From Pseudotabrizicola alkalilacus (GTDB lineage: Bacteria > Pseudomonadota > Alphaproteobacteria > Rhodobacterales > Rhodobacteraceae), in the NCBI RefSeq assembly GCF_003443995.1, contig NZ_QWEY01000001.1, positions 372,001-436,000 on the forward strand: a DNA stretch of 64,000 nucleotides, read 5' to 3'. Below, one piece after another: positions 28,205 through 36,892 of this stretch. Within the stretch, counting starts at the first letter, position 1. Each line of letters opens with the position of its first letter. The notes under the pieces are model-generated. The model saw only the letters and a list, made by a program, of their open reading frames with translations, was not told the DNA's origin and did not search any database. Both the position numbers and the translations under genes were made by a program.

Positions 28205-29545
28205 TCAGCGATGTGCCGCATAGATCTGCACGATGCGATCCACTGCAGCTTCGGCCGAGATCTCTTCGGACTCGCCGCTGCGGCGGCTGGTCAGTTCCAC
28301 CACCCCGTTTGCCAGCCCGCGCGGGCCGACGGTGATGCGCCAGGGCAGGCCGATCAGGTCCATGGTGGCGAATTTGGCGCCCGCGCGTTCCTCGCGGTCG
28401 TCATACAACGCCTCCAGCCCCTTGGCTTTCAGCGCCTTGTACAGCCCCTCGCAGGCCAGATCGGTGCTGGCGTCGCCCTGTTTGAGGTTCACGATCCCGA
28501 CCGGGAACGGCGTGACCCCTTCGGGCCAGATGATGCCCTTGTCATCATGGCTCGCCTCGATGATCGCGCCCAGCAGGCGTGACACCCCGATGCCGTGCGA
28601 CCCCATCTCGACCGGCACTTTCGACCCGTCGGGCGTGACCACGGTGGCCCCCATCGACTCGGAATACTTGGTCCCGAAGTAAAAGATCTGGCCAACCTCG
28701 ATGCCCCGGCCCACCTTGCGGCGCTCTTCCGGGATCTGGTCGAACAGGGCGGCGTCGTGGGTCTCGTCGGTGCGGGCGTAGAGGGTGGTGAATTCCTTGC
28801 AGATGCCCGCCACCTCGTCGCGGTTGTCGAAATCGACCTCGCGCTCGCCCAGTTTCAGGTCGGTGACGGCGGAATCATAGAACACCTCCGACTCGCCGGT
28901 GCTGGCGAGCACCAGGAATTCATGGGTGTTATCGCCGCCGATCGGGCCGGAGGCCGCGCGCATCGGGATGGCGGTCAGGCCCATGCGTTCATAGGTGCGC
29001 AGATAGCTGACCATGTGGCGGTTATAGGCGTGCAGCGCCGCGTCCTTGTCGATGTCGAAGTTATAGCCGTCCTTCATCAGGAACTCACGCCCGCGCATCA
29101 CGCCGAACCTTGGCCGCATCTCGTCGCGGAACTTCCACTGGATGTGATACAGGGTCATCGGCAGGTCTTTGTAGCTGCCGACATGGGCGCGGAAGATGTC
29201 GGTGATCATCTCTTCGTTGGTGGGGCCGTAGAGCATGTCGCGGTCGTGGCGGTCCTTGATGCGCAGCATTTCCTGGCCGTAGTCATCATAGCGGCCGCTC
29301 TCGCGCCACAGGTCGGCGGGCTGCAGGGTGGGCATCAGCAGGGGGATGTGACCGGCGCGGGCCTGTTCCTCATGCACGATCTGCTCGATCCGCTTCAGCA
29401 CCCGGTAGCCAAGCGGCAGCCAGGAATAGATGCCCGCCGCCTGCTGTTTGATCATGCCCGCCCGCAGCATGTAGCGGTGGCTGACGATCTGGGCCTCGGA
29501 GGGGTTTTCCTTGAGGACGGGGAGGAAGTATCGGGAGAGACGCAT
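28205..29545 (-). CDS. proS: Prolyl-tRNA synthetase, short alphaproteobacterial form
   Basis: A 446-residue class II synthetase. Motif 2 is [23 protein letters not shown] (about 140-162) and motif 3 is [14 protein letters not shown] (about 325). The TNEEM and PTNEEMITD segments of proline binding are present (about 107). The long editing insertion between motifs 2 and 3 of E. coli ProS is missing, and the protein is about 120 residues shorter, which is the usual form in Alphaproteobacteria. Start 29545 gives [15 protein letters not shown]; the in-frame extension to 29608 lacks homology. Essential enzyme. Confidence 0.97.
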   Translation of the reverse strand: MRLSRYFLPVLKENPSEAQIVSHRYMLRAGMIKQQAAGIYSWLPLGYRVLKRIEQIVHEEQARAGHIPLLMPTLQPADLWRESGRYDDYGQEMLRIKDRHDRDMLYGPTNEEMITDIFRAHVGSYKDLPMTLYHIQWKFRDEMRPRFGVMRGREFLMKDGYNFDIDKDAALHAYNRHMVSYLRTYERMGLTAIPMRAASGPIGGDNTHEFLVLASTGESEVFYDSAVTDLKLGEREVDFDNRDEVAGICKEFTTLYARTDETHDAALFDQIPEERRKVGRGIEVGQIFYFGTKYSESMGATVVTPDGSKVPVEMGSHGIGVSRLLGAIIEASHDDKGIIWPEGVTPFPVGIVNLKQGDASTDLACEGLYKALKAKGLEALYDDREERAGAKFATMDLIGLPWRITVGPRGLANGVVELTSRRSGESEEISAEAAVDRIVQIYAAHR

Positions 29546-29703
29546 GAGGGGCGGCCTATCGCTAAAGGGGGTCGGAAGGTTCCTAGCCGCTTCGCGGGGG
29601 TCAGGCAAGGCTGCTGAGGCTTCCCCCTGTGTTACAAGGAGGCGGAGTGTTTGAAATCAAGGGGTTAGGGGTGCGGGATTCAGGAGTTGTTAAGGTTTGG
29701 GGG

Positions 29704-29725
29704 AGGGCGGGGTGAACCCCGCCCT
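29704..29725. terminator. Perfect hairpin at the edge of the AT-rich island
   Basis: AGGGCGGGG (29704-29712) pairs perfectly with CCCCGCCCT (29717-29725) around TGAA. It is 22 bases after the stop of the leftward zinc-ribbon gene and likely ends that transcript; no T-run is next to it. Confidence 0.6.
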
Positions 29726-29747
29726 ACTTCGAAAACAGTGATTGCTC

Positions 29748-30644
29748 TCAATCTCCAAAATATGAAGAACTGAAAGCAACTAGTGCTTGAGCCATGGTCG
29801 CACATGCGATCACTAAAGTTAGATTTCGTATCCATTTATTATAGGATAACTGGTCGTTGTGTCTTCGATCATCTTCAATGTGCGAAGCTATCGATGCAAT
29901 AGACTTTCCTTTAACCGTGAGTTGGTCTTGATGTTGGTCAAGGTCTCCGGATGCTATAAGTGAATCAATTACAAGGTCAAGCTTTGTAATTATTTCGGAT
30001 ATTTTAGGGTGCTCCCAAACGTTGTCAGTGTACAACAGGCTAACTACATCGAGACGATCTATTCGTACTTGGTCAAAAGCTGGCGCAACTTCTTTTGATC
30101 CTCTGCGAATATGCTCATCAACAAGAGCTTGCAAGACGTCGTGTCTATTCTCTCTCAATTTTAACGAGCGAATGAATTTCTGCTTTTGAAACCTCATGAT
30201 TAAGTCGTGTCGAAGATGAAAAAATGAAAAAGTTCCCCAAAAATACTCTAGCGCACTTCCATATCTAATTTCTGTGTCATGATACCAATGCCGAATCATT
30301 AAGTGAGTTCCATTTGTCAGCTTGAACGGAATGGAGCATTGATATCTGGCCGAAGGTTCATAAATGCGAAGGGCAGAGTAAAATTTTTCGTTAACCTCTG
30401 TAATGCGATACTCATTTTGTTTGTCATTGGAAAAGCTTACCAAAACTGCTTTAACATCTAGATCCTTATCCGTCGATGAAATCCAGTCATTAGCTGGCTT
30501 CTTGAGGGCATGCTTGACGGCGCATCTATTGAAATGCTCAATCACAAATCCAACTCCCCTACAAACCATGCATTCTCCTGAGTACGCTGAAACCGCAGTT
30601 TCGGCTTCTTGCTCATCACTCCTATACCAACACCCTCTGCACAA
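29748..30644 (-). CDS. Unknown protein: N-terminal zinc ribbon, C-terminal membrane anchor, toxin-antitoxin linked
   Basis: A 298-residue protein I cannot assign. Visible features: two CxxC pairs at C2-C5 and C25-C28 spaced like a zinc ribbon; a central region of mixed alpha/beta character; a stretch around 190-255 (EIITKLDLVIDSLIASGDLDQHQ, then LTVKGKSIA) that looks like a winged helix; and one hydrophobic segment near 274-295, just before the C-terminus. The start at 30644 lies 23 bases inside the antitoxin gene, so translation is coupled. The zinc-ribbon cysteines exist only if this start is used. Codon use and base composition are strongly AT-rich compared with all neighbours, a sign of transfer. 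Function unknown; defence or toxin-related role is inference. Confidence 0.7.
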   Translation of the reverse strand: MCRGCWYRSDEQEAETAVSAYSGECMVCRGVGFVIEHFNRCAVKHALKKPANDWISSTDKDLDVKAVLVSFSNDKQNEYRITEVNEKFYSALRIYEPSARYQCSIPFKLTNGTHLMIRHWYHDTEIRYGSALEYFWGTFSFFHLRHDLIMRFQKQKFIRSLKLRENRHDVLQALVDEHIRRGSKEVAPAFDQVRIDRLDVVSLLYTDNVWEHPKISEIITKLDLVIDSLIASGDLDQHQDQLTVKGKSIASIASHIEDDRRHNDQLSYNKWIRNLTLVIACATMAQALVAFSSSYFGD

Positions 30645-30915
30645 TTCCCGGCTCCTTATCTATGAGCGCCAGCAATACCCGTGCCGGGCCGTCCGGGGTG
30701 CGGCGATTGTGTTCCCAGTTCAGTAGGGTGGCTTTCTTGACGCCGATGGAGCGGGCGAAATCTGCCTGGCTGAGGCCGGTCCGGGCGCGGATCGCGCGGA
30801 CATCTGGGGTGGGCACCTCGATGTGATGGACAATTGCGCCGGTGTCTTCGCCCTGTGCGAAGGCGATGGCCTCAAGGAGGCCCCGTTCGATCCGCTTGAA
30901 AGCTTCGCTTGTCAT
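30622..30915 (-). CDS. HigA/NadS-type antitoxin, HTH domain
   Basis: A 97-residue protein with a Cro/C1-type helix-turn-helix at about 44-70 (TGLSQADFARSIGVKKATLLNWE). The N-terminal arm (SEAFKRIERGLLEAIAFAQGED) probably binds the toxin. Its start overlaps the toxin stop by ATGA. Toxin-first order is typical of HigBA and related RelE-NadS pairs. It should repress its own promoter through the inverted repeat at 31254. The end overlaps the next gene by 23 bases. Confidence 0.9.
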   Translation of the reverse strand: MTSEAFKRIERGLLEAIAFAQGEDTGAIVHHIEVPTPDVRAIRARTGLSQADFARSIGVKKATLLNWEHNRRTPDGPARVLLALIDKEPGIVQRVLV

Positions 30916-31247
30916 ATCCGCCTTCCGTAATGGGCGGCGAGCAGGTCGCCGAGTTTCAACAGAGTTGCAAGTTCCGGGGCCGACAGGTTGGCCTTTTCGT
31001 TCTTGGCAAAGACCGCCACCAGAATCACCGGGCCGGTGCTGCGGCGGTAGAAATGGATGGTTCGAAATCCGCCGCTTTTTCCCCCGCCAGCCCTGCCGAA
31101 ACGCAGTTTCCGAAGGCCACCACCCAAGGACACGCCCGCCTCGGGGTTTGCGGCGAGGGTGTCGACCAGTTCAGCACGTTCGGCCTGGGTCATAACGCCT
31201 TTAGCCTGACGCAGAAATTCGTCCAGTTCCACAACCGTGGTCAGCAT
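30912..31247 (-). CDS. RelE/HigB-like toxin of a type II toxin-antitoxin pair
   Basis: A 111-residue protein resembling the RelE-superfamily toxins that pair with NadS-like antitoxins: MTQAERAELVDTLAANPEAG, GLRKLRFGRAGGGKSGGFRTIHFYRR, VILVAVFAKNEKANLSAPEL. The GRGKSGG-x-R-x-IY-x-Y region and KNEKANLS phrase are characteristic. Members cleave mRNA on ribosomes. The conserved basic residues (R60s, K71, R76) are present, so it is likely active. First gene of the operon. Confidence 0.9.
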   Translation of the reverse strand: MLTTVVELDEFLRQAKGVMTQAERAELVDTLAANPEAGVSLGGGLRKLRFGRAGGGKSGGFRTIHFYRRSTGPVILVAVFAKNEKANLSAPELATLLKLGDLLAAHYGRRI

Positions 31248-31253
31248 GTATGT

Positions 31254-31277
31254 GCCATTGGCGTATATGTCAATGGC
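31254..31277 (-). promoter_or_regulatory. Operator and -35 element of the toxin-antitoxin operon
   Basis: GCCATTG (31254-31260) and CAATGGC (31271-31277) form a perfect seven-base inverted repeat with a ten-base spacer. On the leftward strand TTGACA (31273-31268) lies inside it. The repeat sits just before the toxin ATG, the expected place for HigA autoregulation. The matching -10 would be very close to the start codon (TACATG), so the message may be leaderless or another -10 is used. Confidence 0.6.
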
Positions 31278-31286
31278 GCACAGCCC

Positions 31287-33242
31287 TCACACATCCAACT
31301 CCTCCACAAACCGGGCATTCTCCTGAATATACTGATACCGCAGTTCCGGTTTTTTCCCCATCAGCCGCTCGACCAGATCGCCGGTCATGCCGGGTTCGTC
31401 TTCGTCGATGCTGACGCGGATCAGTTTGCGCGAGGCGGGGTCCATGGTGGTTTCTTTCAGGTCTTTGGCGTCCATCTCGCCCAGACCCTTGAAGCGTTGC
31501 ACGTCGATTTTGCCTTTGCCGCCAAGGCCTTTGGCGAGCCAGAGGTCTTTTTCGGCGTCATCGGAGACATACATCCGGCGCGCGCCTTGCGTCAGGCGGT
31601 AGAGCGGCGGGCAGGCGAGGTAGAGGTGGCCCTTGTCGATGAGCGGGCGCATCTGGGTGAAGAAGAACGTCATCAGCAGGCTGGCGATATGGGCGCCGTC
31701 AACATCGGCGTCGGTCATGATGATGATCTTGTCATAGCGCAGATCATCGACGTTGAACTTGGTGCCCATCGAGACGCCAAGGGCTTCGCAGATATCGCGG
31801 ATTTCCGAGTTGTCGTGCAGCTTGGCCGAGGCCGCGCCCAGCACGTTGAGGATCTTGCCCTTGAGCGGCAACAGCGCCTGCGTCTCGCGTGAGCGCGCGC
31901 CTTTGGCAGAGCCGCCCGCCGAGTCGCCCTCGACGATGAACAGCTCGGTGCCCTCGCGGTTTTTCGCGGTGCAATCGGTGAGCTTGCCGGGCAGGCGCAG
32001 TTTCTTGGTCGCGGATTTGCGGGCGGTTTCCTTCTCCATCCGGCGGCGCAGGCGTTCTTCGGCGCGCAGGATCAGGAAATCGAGGATGGAGCCGGCGGAT
32101 TTGGGGTCGGCGGCGAGCCAGGTGTCGAAATGGTCACGCACTGCCAGTTCGACATAGCGGGCGGCCTCTTCGGTGGCCAAGCGGTCCTTGGTCTGGCCGA
32201 CGAATTGCGGCTCGCGGATGAAGCAGGAGACGAGGGCGCAGCCGCCGGTCAGGAGGTCGTCGCGGGTGATCTGCTCGGCCTTGCGGTTTTTCACCCGCTC
32301 GCCATAGGCGCGGATGCCCTTGAGGATGGCGGCCCAGAAGCCGGATTCGTGGGTGCCGCCCTCGGGGGTGGGGACGGTGTTACAGTAGGACTGGATGAAG
32401 CCGTCGCGCGCGGGCGTCCAGTTGATCGCCCATTCGACGGAGCCGGGGACGTTGAATTTCTCGGTGAACGGGACTTTGCCGGCAAAGGGGCGCTCGGCAT
32501 AGGTGGTGGATTTGGCCAGCGTGTCGGTGAGGTAATCGGCAAGGCCGCCGGGGAAGTGGAAGATCGCCTCCAGCGGGGTTTCGCCATCATTGACGGCGGT
32601 TTTCCAGCGGATTTCCACGCCCGAGAACAGGTAAGCCTTTGACCGCGCGGCCTTTAGCATGCGGGCGGGTTTCAGGGTGAGGCTGCCGAAGATCTCGGGG
32701 TCGGGGTGAAAGGTGACGGTGGTGCCGCGCCGGTTGGGGGCGGGGCCGACCTTTGCGACCGGGCCTTGCGGGATGCCGCGCGAGAACTCCTGCACGTAAA
32801 GCTCGCGGTTGCGGGCGACCTCGACCCGCATGTGATCGGAGAGCGCGTTGACGACCGAGGCCCCGACACCGTGCAGGCCGCCGGAGGTGGCATAGGCGTC
32901 GCCGCCGAACTTGCCGCCCGCGTGCAGGGTGCAGAGGATCACCTCCAGCGCGGATTTGCCGGGGAATTTCGGGTGCGGGTCGACCGGGATGCCGCGACCG
33001 TTGTCGCGGATGGTGACGGTGTTGCCGTCATGCAGCTCGATCTCGATGCGGGTGGCGTGACCAGCCACCGCTTCGTCCATCGCGTTGTCGAGGATCTCGG
33101 CCACCAGATGGTGCAGCGCGCGCTCATCCGTGCCGCCGATGTACATGCCCGGCCGTTTGCGCACCGGCTCCAGCCCTTCGAGCACCTCGATCGAGGAGGC
33201 GTCATAGGTGGGGGTCGCGGCGGACAGAAGGTCATTGGCCAT
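31287..33242 (-). CDS. parE: DNA topoisomerase IV subunit B
   Basis: A 651-residue type IIA topoisomerase ATPase subunit. GHKL ATPase motifs: EILDNAMDEAVAGHA (about 48), RDNGRGIPVDPHP, and GGLHGVGASVVNALS (about 115). The TOPRIM domain has EGDSAGGSAKGAR (about 433) and DADVDGAHI (about 510), ending with an FVEELDV tail. ParE decatenates chromosomes with ParC; parC is not in the window. Distinguished from GyrB by the PHPKFPGKSALE and DLLTGG-type segments and the RFKGLGEMDAKDLKETTMDP stretch. The gene is divergent from the epimerase-like SDR. Confidence 0.96.
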   Translation of the reverse strand: MANDLLSAATPTYDASSIEVLEGLEPVRKRPGMYIGGTDERALHHLVAEILDNAMDEAVAGHATRIEIELHDGNTVTIRDNGRGIPVDPHPKFPGKSALEVILCTLHAGGKFGGDAYATSGGLHGVGASVVNALSDHMRVEVARNRELYVQEFSRGIPQGPVAKVGPAPNRRGTTVTFHPDPEIFGSLTLKPARMLKAARSKAYLFSGVEIRWKTAVNDGETPLEAIFHFPGGLADYLTDTLAKSTTYAERPFAGKVPFTEKFNVPGSVEWAINWTPARDGFIQSYCNTVPTPEGGTHESGFWAAILKGIRAYGERVKNRKAEQITRDDLLTGGCALVSCFIREPQFVGQTKDRLATEEAARYVELAVRDHFDTWLAADPKSAGSILDFLILRAEERLRRRMEKETARKSATKKLRLPGKLTDCTAKNREGTELFIVEGDSAGGSAKGARSRETQALLPLKGKILNVLGAASAKLHDNSEIRDICEALGVSMGTKFNVDDLRYDKIIIMTDADVDGAHIASLLMTFFFTQMRPLIDKGHLYLACPPLYRLTQGARRMYVSDDAEKDLWLAKGLGGKGKIDVQRFKGLGEMDAKDLKETTMDPASRKLIRVSIDEDEPGMTGDLVERLMGKKPELRYQYIQENARFVEELDV

Positions 33243-33301
33243 GGCATGCTCGATTCTTGTTCTGGGTCAGGGCTGGCCGCATTAGATCACCAGCAGGGCG
33301 C

Positions 33302-33330
33302 GGGGCGCAAGATGTGGGGGCGCAAGATGT
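33302..33330. repeat. Two tandem copies of GGGGCGCAAGATGT
   Basis: An exact 14-base unit at 33302-33315 and 33317-33330, one base apart, followed by a GCGGGG/CCCCGC hairpin. It lies in the divergent promoter region of parE and the SDR gene. Could be a regulator site or simple duplication. Confidence 0.6.
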
Positions 33331-33394
33331 AGGGGCATTGCGGGGACAGGCCCCGCGCCCTAGGTTCGGGAAAGCAAATTTGGAGGATCGGACG

Positions 33395-34291
33395 ATGCGG
33401 GTATTTTTCACGGGCGGCTCTGGCAAGGCGGGGAAACATGTGATCCCGTATCTGGTGGGGCAGGGACACCGGGTGCTGAACTTTGACCGGGTGCCGCTGG
33501 GCGGGGCGGGGGTGCATGACCTGTTGGGCGATGTCACCGACGCGGGGCAGGTGTACTCGGCGATGCACAGCCATGCCGGTTATGACGAGCTGGAGACGGG
33601 GCAGGGGGCAAAGGCGTTTGACGCGGTGGTGCATTTCGCGGCGGTGCCCCGCATGATGATGTGCCCGGATACCGAGACCTGGCGGGTGAATGTGGTGGGC
33701 ACCTATAACGTGATCGAAGCGGCGGTGAAGCTGGGCATCCGCAAGGTGATCGTCGCCTCAAGCGAGACCACCTATGGCATCTGCTTTGCCGATGGCGTCA
33801 CCGACCCGCATTCCCTGCCGCTGACCGAAGACTACGACATCGATCCGATGGACACCTACGGCACCTCAAAAAAGGTCAACGAGGTCACCGCGCGCAGTTT
33901 CGCGCAGCGCTCGGGGGCGGACATCTACGCCCTGCGGATCGGCAATGTGGTGGAGCCGCAGGAATATGAAACGCTGTTCCCGCAGTATTTCGCCAATCCG
34001 CAGCTGCGGCGCAGGAATGCGTTCAACTATGTCGACGCCCGCGATCTGGGGCAGATCGTGGATCTGTGCCTGAGAAAGGACGGGTTGGGCTATCAGGTGT
34101 TCAACGCCTGCAACTCGACCAATGGCATGAACATCCCCAATGCCGAGCTGCTGGCGCGGTTCTTTCCCGATGTGCCGGTGACCGAAGAGCTGGGCCCGTG
34201 GGACAGCCTGATGTCGAACCGCAAGATCCGTGATGTGCTGGGGTTCAGGGACGCCCATGACTGGCGCGGCATCCTGCCTGACCACGGCTGA
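33395..34291 (+). CDS. NAD-dependent epimerase/dehydratase family protein
   Basis: A 298-residue extended short-chain dehydrogenase. NAD-binding glycine motif TGGSGKAGKHV (6-16), the HFAAVPRM segment, catalytic YGTSK (Y-x3-K, about 149-153) with a preceding SSETTYG, and a substrate half with NYVDARDLGQIVDLCLR. It resembles sugar-nucleotide epimerases such as GalE-like proteins used in uronic or heptose metabolism, but the substrate cannot be read. GGAGG stands nine bases upstream of the ATG at 33395. The gene converges with a GST over a REP-like element. Confidence 0.85.
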   Translation: MRVFFTGGSGKAGKHVIPYLVGQGHRVLNFDRVPLGGAGVHDLLGDVTDAGQVYSAMHSHAGYDELETGQGAKAFDAVVHFAAVPRMMMCPDTETWRVNVVGTYNVIEAAVKLGIRKVIVASSETTYGICFADGVTDPHSLPLTEDYDIDPMDTYGTSKKVNEVTARSFAQRSGADIYALRIGNVVEPQEYETLFPQYFANPQLRRRNAFNYVDARDLGQIVDLCLRKDGLGYQVFNACNSTNGMNIPNAELLARFFPDVPVTEELGPWDSLMSNRKIRDVLGFRDAHDWRGILPDHG

Positions 34292-34371
34292 TCTGAAGGA
34301 GCGGCTGCGCCGCGCGGTTTTTATCTCGTCGCGCGGCTGCGCCGCGTCTCCTTGGGTGTGCGCTCCGCGCG

Positions 34372-34463
34372 GGAGTATTTTAGAAGCAGCAATCCTTCCT
34401 TATTCTTTGGATTGCTGCTTTGGAAATACTCCGGGGGGAGGCGAAGCCGGGGGGCTGGCCCCC
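34372..34463. repeat. REP-like palindromic element, copy 2 (convergent gene ends)
   Basis: Arms GGAGTATTT-n4-AGCAGCAAT (34372-34393) and its inverse (34411-34432) with a 17-base AT-rich loop, then the GGCGAAGCC and GGGGGG-CTGG-CCCCCC stem that abuts the stop codon of the leftward GST gene. Nearly the same as copy 1 outside the loop. Confidence 0.85.
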
Positions 34464-35120
34464 CTACTCGGGTTCCGCTGCGCGCTTTGCCCAGACGGTC
34501 TGGAACGCCGGGCGGCTTTGGGCAGCGGTCAGCCAGCGGGCGACGTTGGGGAAGCTGTCGAGCAGCGGGCTGTGGCTTTGGGCGTAGCGCAGGCATTCGG
34601 CGACCATGATATCGGCGACGGTGAAGCGGGTCAGGAGCCAGTCCTGCGGTGCCAGATGCGCCTCCAGCCGGGCGAGTGGGCGCTTGAGCTTTTCGGCGGC
34701 GACGCGGATGATGCCTTGCCCGGTCGCGGTATCGGCCTGTCCGTCGCGCAGTGTGTAGAGGATTTCGATGGCAGCGGGTTCGACGGCGGTGGCGGCGAAC
34801 AGCGCCCATTGTTCCATCAGGGAGGATTCGTCATCCGAGGTCGGGCCAAGGCTGCCGCCGTATTTGCGGGCGATGTGCAGGCAGATGGCGAGGGATTCGG
34901 TCAGCAGCAATGCGCCGTCACGCATGGCAGGGACCTGGCCCAGCGGGTTGATGGCAAGGTAGTCCGGCATGGCGGTGTTCAGCGCCGCGCTGGCGGCTGT
35001 GCTGTCGGTCAGCCGGTAGGCCTGAATCACCGGGATATGGGTGAAGGGGGCTTTGCATTCCTCCAGCACCCAGAGCGGGCGGATCGCGCGGGATCGGTAA
35101 ACGCCGTAGATGGTCAGCAT
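34464..35120 (-). CDS. Glutathione S-transferase family protein
   Basis: A 218-residue GST: thioredoxin-like N-domain with IYGVYRSRAIRPLWVLEE (4-21), NPLGQVPAM (about 62), and TESLAI glutathione-binding loop (about 76), then an all-helical C-domain with FTVADIMVAECL (N-capping box). The catalytic serine or tyrosine of the N-terminal R-S-R region suggests the beta/theta-type. Substrate unknown. Divergent from the DUF1007 gene across 159 bases in which I see no clear operator. Confidence 0.92.
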   Translation of the reverse strand: MLTIYGVYRSRAIRPLWVLEECKAPFTHIPVIQAYRLTDSTAASAALNTAMPDYLAINPLGQVPAMRDGALLLTESLAICLHIARKYGGSLGPTSDDESSLMEQWALFAATAVEPAAIEILYTLRDGQADTATGQGIIRVAAEKLKRPLARLEAHLAPQDWLLTRFTVADIMVAECLRYAQSHSPLLDSFPNVARWLTAAQSRPAFQTVWAKRAAEPE

Positions 35121-35279
35121 CGGGGTTGGTCCTTTTGTGGGTACGGGAATAGCAGCATGATGCGTCGGGACGGGCAAGGGCCGATCGCTGGCGGACCTGT
35201 CCGGCGCACCGGCAAATCTGCGCTGACACCCGGTTTGTGGGCATGGCGGCTGCATGTGCTTTGGGCTAATCTGTGCCGG

Positions 35280-35933
35280 ATGAAAAAACTGTTGGCGGCG
35301 ATTGTTGGTCTGGTCCTGTCTGTCCCGGTCGGGGCGGCGGCGCATCCGCATGTGTTCATTGATGCGACCATCGAGGTGATTTTTGATGCGACGGGCCGGG
35401 CCGAAGCTTTGCGGATTGGCTGGACCTATGATTCTCTGTTTTCCATGACTTACGTGGCCGAGATGGGGCTGGACCCGGATTTTGACGGGGTGCTGACGGC
35501 GGAGGAAGAGGCGTCGCTGGCGGGGTTTGACATGGATTGGCATGAAGATTTTGCCGGAGACACCTACGCTTTGCTTGGTGAGGTGCCGGTGGGTCTGTCC
35601 GCGCCGCTGGAGCCTACGGCGGCGTACCGGGACGGCTCTCTGGTATCCACCCATCTGCGACGGTTGTCGGCGCCGGTGGCACCGCTGGGCGCGGATCTGG
35701 TGGTGCAGGTTTATGATCCGTCGTTCTATACGTCTTATCTGATTGCGCAGACTCCGGTGTTGACCGGGGGAGAGGGCTGCCGGGTACAGGTCTATGAGCC
35801 GGACCGCGCGGCGGCGGATGCGCGGCTGGAGGCGGCGATGCAGGAGTTGGCGGGCAGTGCGGACGCCGAGACCGAGTTTCCGGCGATCGGGGCCGCCTAT
35901 GCCGAGGAGGCGCGGATTGCATGCGGGCCATGA
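35280..35933 (+). CDS. Exported DUF1007 protein, partner of a metal transporter
   Basis: A 217-residue protein with a signal peptide (1-21, ending GAAA) followed at once by HPHVFIDATIEVIFD, the hallmark of DUF1007. Family members are encoded beside NicO/RcnA-type exporters or zinc ABC genes and are thought to help metal handling in the periplasm. His-rich start of the mature chain may bind metal. Its stop overlaps the start of the NicO gene (ATGA at 35930), so the two form an operon. Confidence 0.88.
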   Translation: MKKLLAAIVGLVLSVPVGAAAHPHVFIDATIEVIFDATGRAEALRIGWTYDSLFSMTYVAEMGLDPDFDGVLTAEEEASLAGFDMDWHEDFAGDTYALLGEVPVGLSAPLEPTAAYRDGSLVSTHLRRLSAPVAPLGADLVVQVYDPSFYTSYLIAQTPVLTGGEGCRVQVYEPDRAAADARLEAAMQELAGSADAETEFPAIGAAYAEEARIACGP

Positions 35934-36853
35934 CCGGGGTGTGGCGGGGGCTGGCGCTGGTCGGGCTGGGGATTGCGCTGCTGTTGGCGGTGCTTTGGGT
36001 CAGTGGCGTGACCGAGCCTTTGGCGGCTTGGGCGGCGGGGCAGCAGCGCGCGGTGCAGGAGGCGCTGGCGCAAGCGGTGCGCGCGCTGCGCGGCGGTCAG
36101 CCGGGGGCGTGGTCGGCGTTGCTGGCGGTGTGTTTCGCCTATGGCTTTTTCCATGCGGTCGGGCCGGGGCATGGCAAGGCGGTGATCGGCGGCTATGGCA
36201 TGGCGCGGCGGGTGCGGTTGCCGGTGCTGGCGGGCCTGGCGCTGGCCTCGTCGCTGGCGCAGGCGGCGGTGGCGGTGGTGTTGGTGGCGGGCGGTGCGTA
36301 TGTGCTTGGCTGGACCCGGCCGCAGATGGAGGACTTTGCCGGGACCGCGATGATGCCGGTGTCGCATGGGCTGATTGCGGGGTTGGGGTTGTGGCTGGTG
36401 TGGCGCGGGGCGCGCGGACTGGCGGCGCGGCGCGCAGAGGGGGCGGTGGGGCATGATCATCATGGCCACCACCACCATCATCAGGATGAGGCCTGCGGCT
36501 GCGGCCATGCGCACGGGCCGAGCGTGGAGCAGGTGGCGCAGGTCACCAGTGCCCGCGATGCGGCGGTGCTGATCGGGGCGATTGCGCTGCGGCCCTGTTC
36601 GGGGGCGTTGTTCCTGTTGATCCTGACCTTTGCCATGGGCATCGGCTGGGCCGGGGTGGCGGGGACTTTTGCCATGGGGCTGGGCACGGCGGCGGTGACG
36701 GTGATGGTGGCGGGGCTGGCGTTCTGGGCGCGGGAGGGGGCTCTGGCCGCCCTGCCCGGCGCGGGGCTGGCGCGGTTTTTGCCGGGGGTGGAACTGGCGG
36801 CCGGGGCGGTGATTGCGGCGGTGTCGCTGATGTTGCTGGCCGGGTCGCTCTGA
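35930..36853 (+). CDS. Nickel/cobalt exporter, NicO/RcnA family
   Basis: A 307-residue membrane protein with about six helices: 10-28, 60-85, 100-125, 145-160, 215-240, 245-265 and 285-305. The HAVGPGHGKAVIGGY motif (about 85) and C-terminal RPCSGALFLLIL are characteristic. A cytoplasmic or periplasmic loop at about 170-190 is extremely His-rich (HDHHGHHHHHQDE, then CGCGHAHG), a metal-binding loop as in RcnA. ATG at 35930 overlaps the DUF1007 stop by ATGA; ATG at 35921 is the alternative. Likely expels Ni or Co, though some relatives take up metal. Confidence 0.9.
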   Translation: MTGVWRGLALVGLGIALLLAVLWVSGVTEPLAAWAAGQQRAVQEALAQAVRALRGGQPGAWSALLAVCFAYGFFHAVGPGHGKAVIGGYGMARRVRLPVLAGLALASSLAQAAVAVVLVAGGAYVLGWTRPQMEDFAGTAMMPVSHGLIAGLGLWLVWRGARGLAARRAEGAVGHDHHGHHHHHQDEACGCGHAHGPSVEQVAQVTSARDAAVLIGAIALRPCSGALFLLILTFAMGIGWAGVAGTFAMGLGTAAVTVMVAGLAFWAREGALAALPGAGLARFLPGVELAAGAVIAAVSLMLLAGSL

Positions 36854-36892
36854 CCCTTGCCTGCGGCAGATGGTCGTCGTATCGGTTTGCCT

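Noticed and set aside
29546-29650. GGTCAGG...GGAAGC-like bits resembling signal recognition particle RNA
   Set aside because: The order and pairing of the conserved SRP core are not present on either strand.
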